A stretch of 64,000 bases of DNA from Deefgea piscis (GTDB lineage: Bacteria > Pseudomonadota > Gammaproteobacteria > Burkholderiales > Chitinibacteraceae), in the NCBI RefSeq assembly GCF_013284055.1, contig NZ_CP054143.1:1426001-1490000 (forward strand), written 5' to 3'. The notes below the pieces were generated by a model. That model was not told the DNA's origin and made no database searches. It saw only the letters and a program-made list of their open reading frames with translations. Positions 1 through 9,000 of this stretch are shown here, piece by piece; the stretch's first letter is position 1; each line of letters starts with the position of its first letter. Made by a program: the position numbers and the translations under genes.

Positions 1-3000
1 CGCTTGGTGTAAAGACTGGTAAGCCCGTTTTAGGATCAATGGTGACCACACCTTGTCCAGAAAGGAGTGTTGGCGTGCCAGTCAGCGTTAATTTATCGCC
101 TTGCAAGTCTTTATCATTGGCTAGCAGATCAAGTGAAATCGCTTGATTGGCTTTGGTAAAGCTAAAGTCATCAACCAGTACCGGGGCAGTGTTATAGCGC
201 GGTGGAATGACATTGATCGTCAATTTACTATTGGATTTATCTAGGTCGCCATCATTGTCGACCAAGGTAAAGCCAATATTCTCGCTGGCATTACTTTGTA
301 AGTTTACTGGCGGCGTGTAGGTGTATTTACCATCATCCATATCAATGATGAATTGCCCACCCAATGCCGTAGTGACTTTTAAAGTATGCGTCACAGGGTC
401 AAAGGTATAAGTGCTGCCATTGGCTGTGGTGGTGATGCTATTGCCCACAGTATTAAAGGTGTATTTCACCCCGTCAACGGTGATGTCGTTGATATGGCCG
501 CCATCGGCACCAAACCCAGCGACCGCTGATCCAACTAGCCCACCAGTAATATTGCCTGCTGTTGGCGTGAGGATGGTATCGCGTAAGATCGGCGGCAATT
601 GCGCCAAATTAGTGACGATAATTGAGTTCGCTTCGGTGCCCGATCCTGTACCGTTGTAAGCGAGAGGATCGAGGTTGGTGCCAGCCACCCCAGTACCTAA
701 GCCAATTGACAGCGAATTAATATCTTTGGCATTTAAGAAGTCAGTCCATGTTTTGGTTTCGGTACTATCTAAACCTAAGCCCGTATTTGGTGCGCCGTCA
801 GAGAAGAAATACCCTACGTTTTGGCCGCCGACGAGTTTGCCAGGTTTGTCAAAGTTTTGCATGACCTGCCCGGCTGCAGCGTCGTAATTGGTTCCACCAT
901 TGGCAGTAAAGTTAGCCAATATGGCTTTTGCTTCTGCGGCGGTGAGCCAAGTATTGCCATTAAAGAGTTGGGTGGTAGCCGATGAGCTAAAGCCAACCAA
1001 CATGATTTTAACGTCACCCACGTTATCGTAATCGTTAATCAGCTGCGTTAACGCCTCTTTGGCCACTTGTAAGCGCGTTTTACCCGCAATCCCGCTTGGA
1101 TCAGCCATGCTGCCCGAGGTGTCTAAAGTCAGGACTAAATTGGTGCTGATATATGGCATTTGCACCGTTGCAGTTGTGCTTTGTCCTACCGGCGCATCAT
1201 CTTCAACCTTGATGGTAAATTGACCCGAGCTCGATGAAGTGCCATCCGATGCGCTAACCTTCACATCAAACGACTTCACATCTTCAGTCGTTTTGTCGGC
1301 GTGATCGATTGGGCCCGATAACGTCACGTTGTATTTGCCAGTGCCATCAATGGAAATCGTAGCAATGGTTTGATTGCCAACCGTGCCGACCAGCGTACCA
1401 CTGCCATTACCGCTCCAAACAATCGCTTGGCCACCCGAGGTTAAACCTGTTGGCGCAGTTAATGTGTAGGTGAGCGAAGAGCTATCCACGTCACTGAAAA
1501 TTACGTTTCCTGTGGCGGTAGTGGAATTGCTGGTGTCTGATGTGCCTGCGGTATCTGCAATACCGCCTTTCAAACCTTCTTCTGATACCGTCGCAGATGA
1601 GCTAGATACAAAGGTTGGCGCATCATTGACTGGCACGACAGTAATCGTACTAATGGCAGTATTGCTATTGGATACGCCATCGTTCACTGTCACGTTCAAA
1701 ATGCGATCTGCCGCACTCGGATTTTCGCTGGTGCTGCTAAAGCGAATCGATTCGATGGCCGTCTCATAAGCAGCTTTGGATGCGCTGCCGGTCAGGGTTA
1801 ATACAATTTGACCGTTAACGACGCTTTGTGACGCGACAATCCCATTTGGCAAACCGACAGTGCTTAATACATCGCCCAACTGAGCATTGGTCAATACAAT
1901 GGTCGCACTTTGTAGGTTGGCGCTATCCACATCACCGATCAGGCTGTCGATGTCTGCAATTGGCGTTCCGCTGCCATTTTCGACATATGTCGTTTTAAAA
2001 CTCGTATCTTCCATGCTGGCATCAAGATCGAGCGTTGGTGCATCGTTCACCGGGTTAACGGTCACATTGAGCGTACTGCTGCTACCGGTGTTGGTGACAT
2101 AAGTCGCTTGCGGCATCGCACCATTCCAGTTTGGCGCTGGGGTAAAGGTGTATTCACCGTTGCTGCTAATGGTCAATGTCCCCACGTTAGCAATCGTTGC
2201 TGTTTGGCCCGCGGTGAAGTTGCGACCATCCACCGAGAAGGTTGCGACGGTTAAAGCGCTATCAACATCGCTATCATTGGTCAGCACATTACCTGTAGCT
2301 GGCGTGTCTTCAAGAACAGTTTGGCTATCAGCGCGCAAAACACTTGCATCGTTAACTGGGGTCACTGTCACATTGAGCGTACTGCTGCTACCGGTGTTGG
2401 TAACATAAGTCGCTTGCGGCATCGCGCCATTCCAGTTTGGCGCTGGGGTAAAGGTGTATTCACCGTTGCTGCTAATGGTCAATGTACCTACGTTAGCAAT
2501 CGTTGCTGTTTGCCCAGCGGTGAAGTTGCGGCCATCCACCGAGAAGGTTGCGACGGTTAAAGCGCTATCAACATCGCTATCATTAGTCAGCACATTACCT
2601 GTAGCTGGCGTGTCTTCAAGAACAGTTTGGCTATCGGCGCGCAAGATACTGGCATCGTCAACGGGCGTGAGGTTGATGTTCACCGTGGCCAAGGCGGTAC
2701 CGCCTTTGCCGTCGGAGACGGTGACGGTAAAGCTGTCGCTACCGATGTAGTCGAGGTTTGGCGTGTAGGTGTAGCTGCCATCCGGATTCAGCACCACTTT
2801 ACCGTGTGCTGGGTTGCTCGCTTGTGTGAACGACAAGGTGTCGCCATCCACATCGGCGCCGTTGACTTTACCGGTCACAATCGTGTCTTCCGGCACATTG
2901 TGGGTGTAGGTCCCGGTGTTCGGGTCGAAGTTAACCGTCGGTGGTACTGGTTCAGTCGGTGGGGTGACCACTGGCTTGTCGTTGGTGCCGGTAATGGTCA

Positions 3001-6000
3001 ACGACAAGGTGCTATCGACGGTCACCGTGCCATCGGTAACGGTATACGGTACGGTGATTTTAAGTTCTTCACCGGCTTTAAGGCTGTTGTACGCTGGATC
3101 CGCTGGGTTAAAGGTGTAGCTGCCGTCGGGGTTGAGCGTCAAGCCAGCTGGCAATGGGTTTTTAGCGGCGAAGGTGAGTTTCTCAACATCCACGTCGGTG
3201 GCGATCAATTGACCATTCACCTGCGCGTCGTCTTCTTTCACATTGAGCGTAGCGGCGGTTGCGACTGGCGCATCGTTCGTGCCATTCACCACGACCGTAA
3301 TCGTCACTGGCGTACCGTCTTTGGACAAGACGGTGAAGCTTTCAGTGAGGGTTTCTTTGTCGTCCAAGCCTTGCACAATGCCTTGGCTATTGTCGACGGT
3401 ATACGTCCACAAGCCTGCAGCATTAACCGCAAACTGGCCATACTTGCCCGTGGTATTTTGGGTTTGGAAGATGGCTTCGCCGGCATCCGGATCGGTAATG
3501 GTCAACTGACCTTGGGTTTTGATTTCATTACCCACAACTGCGACGTCTTCAGTGACTTCACCTTGTTTCACCCCACCGATGATCGCTGGATCAGAGGCGG
3601 GCGTGAGGTTGATGTTCACCGTGGCCAAGGCGGTACCGCCTTTGCCGTCGGAGACGGTGACCGTGAAGCTGTCGCTACCGATGTAGTCGAGGTTTGGCGT
3701 GTAGGTGTAGCTGCCATCCGGATTCAGCACCACTTTACCGTGTGCTGGGTTGCTCGCTTGTGTGAACGACAAGGTGTCGCCATCCACATCGGCGCCGTTG
3801 ACTTTACCGGTCACAATCGTGTCTTCCGGCACATTGTGGGTGTAGGTCCCAGTGTTCGGGTCGAAGTTAACCGTCGGTGGTACTGGTTCAGTCGGTGGGG
3901 TGACCACTGGCTTGTCGTTGGTGCCGGTAATGGTCAACGACAAGGTGCTATCGACCGTCACTGTGCCATCGGTAACGGTATACGGTACGGTGATTTTAAG
4001 TTCTTCACCGGCTTTAAGGCTGTTGTACGCTGGATCCGCTGGGTTAAAGGTGTAGCTGCCGTCGGCGTTGAGCGTCAAGCCAGCTGGCAATGGGTTTTTA
4101 GCGGCGAAGGTGAGTTTCTCAACATCCACGTCGGTGGCGATCAATTGACCATTCACCTGCGCGTCGTCTTCTTTCACATTGAGCGTAGCGGCGGTTGCGA
4201 CTGGCGCATCGTTCGTGCCATTCACCACGACCGTAATCGTCACTGGCGTACCGTCTTTGGACAAGACCGTGAAGCTTTCAGTGAGGGTTTCTTTGTCGTC
4301 CAAGCCTTGCACAATGCCTTGGCTATTGTCGACGGTATACGTCCACAAGCCTGCAGCATTAACCGCAAACTGGCCATACTTGCCCGTGGTATTTTGGGTT
4401 TGGAATACGGCTTCGCCGGCATCCGGATCGGTAATGGTCAACTGACCTTGGGTTTTGATTTCATTACCGACAACTGCGACGTCTTCAGTGACTTCACCTT
4501 GTTTCACCCCACCGATGATCGCTGGATCAGAGGCGGGCGTGAGGTTGATGTTCACCGTGGCCAAGGCGGTACCGCCTTTGCCGTCGGAGACGGTGACCGT
4601 AAAGCTGTCGCTACCGATGTAGTCGAGATTTGGCGTGTAGGTGTAGCTGCCATCCGGATTCAGCACCACTTTACCGTGTGCTGGGTTGCTCGCTTGTGTG
4701 AACGACAAGGTGTCGCCATCCACATCGGCGCCGTTGACTTTACCGGTCACAATCGTGTCTTCCGGCACATTGTGGGTGTAGGTCCCAGTGTTCGGGTCGA
4801 AGTTAACCGTCGGTGGTACTGGTTCAGTCGGTGGGGTGACCACTGGCTTGTCGTTGGTGCCGGTAATGGTCAACGACAAGGTGCTATCGACCGTCACTGT
4901 GCCATCGGTAACGGTATACGGTACGGTGATTTTAAGTTCTTCACCGGCTTTAAGGCTGTTGTACGCTGGATCCGCTGGGTTAAAGGTGTAGCTGCCGTCG
5001 GCGTTGAGCGTCAAGCCAGCTGGCAATGGGTTTTTAGCGGCGAAGGTGAGTTTCTCAACATCCACGTCGGTGGCGATCAATTGACCATTCACCTGCGCGT
5101 CGTCTTCTTTCACATTGAGCGTAGCGGCGGTTGCGACTGGCGCATCGTTCGTGCCATTCACCACGACCGTAATCGTCACTGGCGTACCGTCTTTGGACAA
5201 GACCGTGAAGCTTTCAGTGAGGGTTTCTTTGTCGTCCAAGCCTTGCACAATGCCTTGGCTATTGTCGACGGTATACGTCCACAAGCCTGCAGCATTAACC
5301 GCAAACTGGCCATACTTGCCCGTGGTATTTTGGGTTTGGAATACGGCTTCGCCGGCATCCGGATCGGTAATGGTCAACTGACCTTGGGTTTTGATTTCAT
5401 TACCGACAACTGCGACGTCTTCAGTGACTTCACCTTGTTTCACCCCACCGATGATCGCTGGATCAGAGGCGGGCGTGAGGTTGATGTTCACCGTGGCCAA
5501 GGCGGTACCGCCTTTGCCGTCGGAGACGGTGACCGTAAAGCTGTCGCTACCGATGTAGTCGAGATTTGGCGTGTAGGTGTAGCTGCCATCCGGATTCAGC
5601 ACCACTTTACCGTGTGCTGGGTTGCTCGCTTGTGTGAACGACAAGGTGTCGCCATCCACATCAGCGCCGTTGACTTTACCGGTCACAATCGTGTCTTCCG
5701 GCACATTGTGGGTGTAGGTCCCGGTGTTCGGGTCGAAGTTAACCGTCGGTGGTACTGGTTCAGTCGGTGGGGTGACCACTGGCTTGTCGTTGGTGCCGGT
5801 AATGGTCAACGACAAGGTGCTATCGACGGTCACCGTGCCATCGGTAACGGTATACGGCACAGTAATTTTAAGTTCTTCACCGGCTTTAAGGCTGTTGTAG
5901 GCCGGATCAGTTGGGTCAAAGCTGTAGCTGCCGTCGGCGTTGAGCTTCAAGCCAGCTGGCAATGGGTTTTTAGCGGCGAAGGTGAGTTTCTCAACATCCA

Positions 6001-9000
6001 CGTCGGTGGCGATCAATTGACCATTCACCTGCGCGTCGTCTTCTTTCACATTGAGCGTAGCGGCGGTTGCGACTGGCGCATCGTTCGTGCCATTCACCAC
6101 GACCGTAATCGTCACTGGCGTACCGTCTTTGGACAAGACGGTGAAGCTTTCAGTGAGGGTTTCTTTGTCGTCCAAGCCTTGCACAATGCCTTGGCTATTG
6201 TCGACGGTATACGTCCACAAGCCTGCAGCATTAACCGCAAACTGGCCATACTTGCCCGTGGTATTTTGGGTTTGGAAGATGGCTTCGCCGGCATCCGGAT
6301 CGGTAATGGTCAACTGACCTTGGGTTTTGATTTCATTACCCACAACTGCGACGTCTTCAGTGACTTCACCTTGTTTCACCCCACCGATGATCGCTGGATC
6401 AGAGGCGGGCGTGAGGTTGATGTTCACCGTGGCCAAGGCGGTACCGCCTTTGCCGTCGGAGACGGTGACCGTGAAGCTGTCGCTACCGATGTAGTCGAGG
6501 TTTGGCGTGTAGGTGTAGCTGCCATCCGGATTCAGCACCACTTTACCGTGTGCTGGGTTGCTCGCTTGTGTGAACGACAAGGTGTCGCCATCCACATCGG
6601 CGCCGTTGACTTTACCGGTCACAATCGTGTCTTCCGGCACATTGTGGGTGTAGGTCCCAGTGTTCGGGTCGAAGTTAACCGTCGGTGGTACTGGTTCAGT
6701 CGGTGGGGTGACCACTGGCTTGTCGTTGGTGCCGGTAATGGTCAACGACAAGGTGCTATCGACCGTCACTGTGCCATCGGTAACGGTATACGGTACGGTG
6801 ATTTTAAGTTCTTCACCGGCTTTAAGGCTGTTGTACGCTGGATCCGCTGGGTTAAAGGTGTAGCTGCCGTCGGCGTTGAGCGTCAAGCCAGCTGGCAATG
6901 GGTTTTTAGCGGCGAAGGTGAGTTTCTCAACATCCACGTCGGTGGCGATCAATTGACCATTCACCTGCGCGTCGTCTTCTTTCACATTGAGCGTAGCGGC
7001 GGTTGCGACTGGCGCATCGTTCGTGCCATTCACCACGACCGTAATCGTCACTGGCGTACCGTCTTTGGACAAGACGGTGAAGCTTTCAGTGAGGGTTTCT
7101 TTGTCGTCCAAGCCTTGCACAATGCCTTGGCTATTGTCGACGGTATACGTCCACAAGCCTGCAGCATTAACCGCAAACTGGCCATACTTGCCCGTGGTAT
7201 TTTGGGTTTGGAAGATGGCTTCGCCGGCATCCGGATCGGTAATGGTCAACTGACCTTGGGTTTTGATTTCATTACCCACAACTGCGACGTCTTCAGTGAC
7301 TTCACCTTGTTTCACCCCACCGATGATCGCTGGATCAGAGGCGGGCGTGAGGTTGATGTTCACCGTGGCCAAGGCGGTACCGCCTTTGCCGTCGGAGACG
7401 GTGACCGTGAAGCTGTCGCTACCGATGTAGTCGAGGTTTGGCGTGTAGGTGTAGCTGCCATCCGGATTCAGCACCACTTTACCGTGTGCTGGGTTGCTCG
7501 CTTGTGTGAACGACAAGGTGTCGCCATCCACATCGGCGCCGTTGACTTTACCGGTCACAATCGTGTCTTCCGGCACATTGTGGGTGTAGGTCCCAGTGTT
7601 CGGGTCGAAGTTAACCGTCGGTGGTACTGGTTCAGTCGGTGGGGTGACCACTGGCTTGTCGTTGGTGCCGGTAATGGTCAACGACAAGGTGCTATCGACC
7701 GTCACTGTGCCATCGGTAACGGTATACGGTACGGTGATTTTAAGTTCTTCACCGGCTTTAAGGCTGTTGTACGCTGGATCCGCTGGGTTAAAGGTGTAGC
7801 TGCCGTCGGCGTTGAGCGTCAAGCCAGCTGGCAATGGGTTTTTAGCGGCGAAGGTGAGTTTCTCAACATCCACGTCGGTGGCGATCAATTGACCATTCAC
7901 CTGCGCGTCGTCTTCTTTCACATTGAGCGTAGCGGCGGTTGCGACTGGCGCATCGTTCGTGCCATTCACCACGACCGTAATCGTCACTGGCGTACCGTCT
8001 TTGGACAAGACGGTGAAGCTTTCAGTGAGGGTTTCTTTGTCGTCCAAGCCTTGCACAATGCCTTGGCTATTGTCGACGGTATACGTCCACAAGCCTGCCG
8101 CATTAACCGCAAACTGGCCATACTTGCCCGTGGTATTTTGGGTTTGGAAGACGGCGTCGCCAGCATCCGGATCGGTAATGGTCAACTGACCTTGGGTTTT
8201 GATTTCATTGCCGACAACTGCGACGTCTTCAGTGACTTCACCTTGTTTCACCCCACCGATGATCGCTGGATCAGAGGCGGGCGTGAGGTTGATGTTCACC
8301 GTGGCCAAGGCGGTACCGCCTTTGCCGTCGGAGACGGTGACCGTGAAGCTGTCGCTACCGATGTAGTCGAGGTTTGGCGTGTAGGTGTAGCTGCCATCCG
8401 GATTCAGCACCACTTTACCGTGTGCTGGGTTGCTCGCTTGTGTGAACGACAAGGTGTCGCCATCCACATCGGCGCCGTTGACTTTACCGATCACAATCGT
8501 GTCTTCCGGCACATTGTGGGTGTAGGTGCCGGTGTTCGGGTCGAAGTTAACCGTCGGTGGTACTGGTTCAGTCGGTGGGGTGACCACTGGCTTGTCGTTG
8601 GTGCCGGTAATGGTCAACGACAAGGTGCTATCGACCGTCACCGTGCCATCGGTAACGGTATACGGTACGGTGATTTTAAGTTCTTCACCGGCTTTAAGGC
8701 TGTTGTACGCCGGATCAGTTGGGTCAAAGGTGTAGCTGCCGTCGGGGTTGAGCGTCAAGCCAGCTGGCAATGGGTTTTTAGCGGCGAAGGTGAGTTTCTC
8801 AACATCCACGTCGGTGGCGATCAATTGACCATTCACCTGCGCGTCGTCTTCTTTCACATTGAGCGTAGCGGCGGTTGCGACTGGCGCATCGTTCGTGCCA
8901 TTCACCACGACCGTAATCGTCACTGGCGTACCGTCTTTGGACAAGACCGTGAAGCTTTCAGTGAGGGTTTCTTTGTCGTCCAAGCCTTGCACAATGCCTT

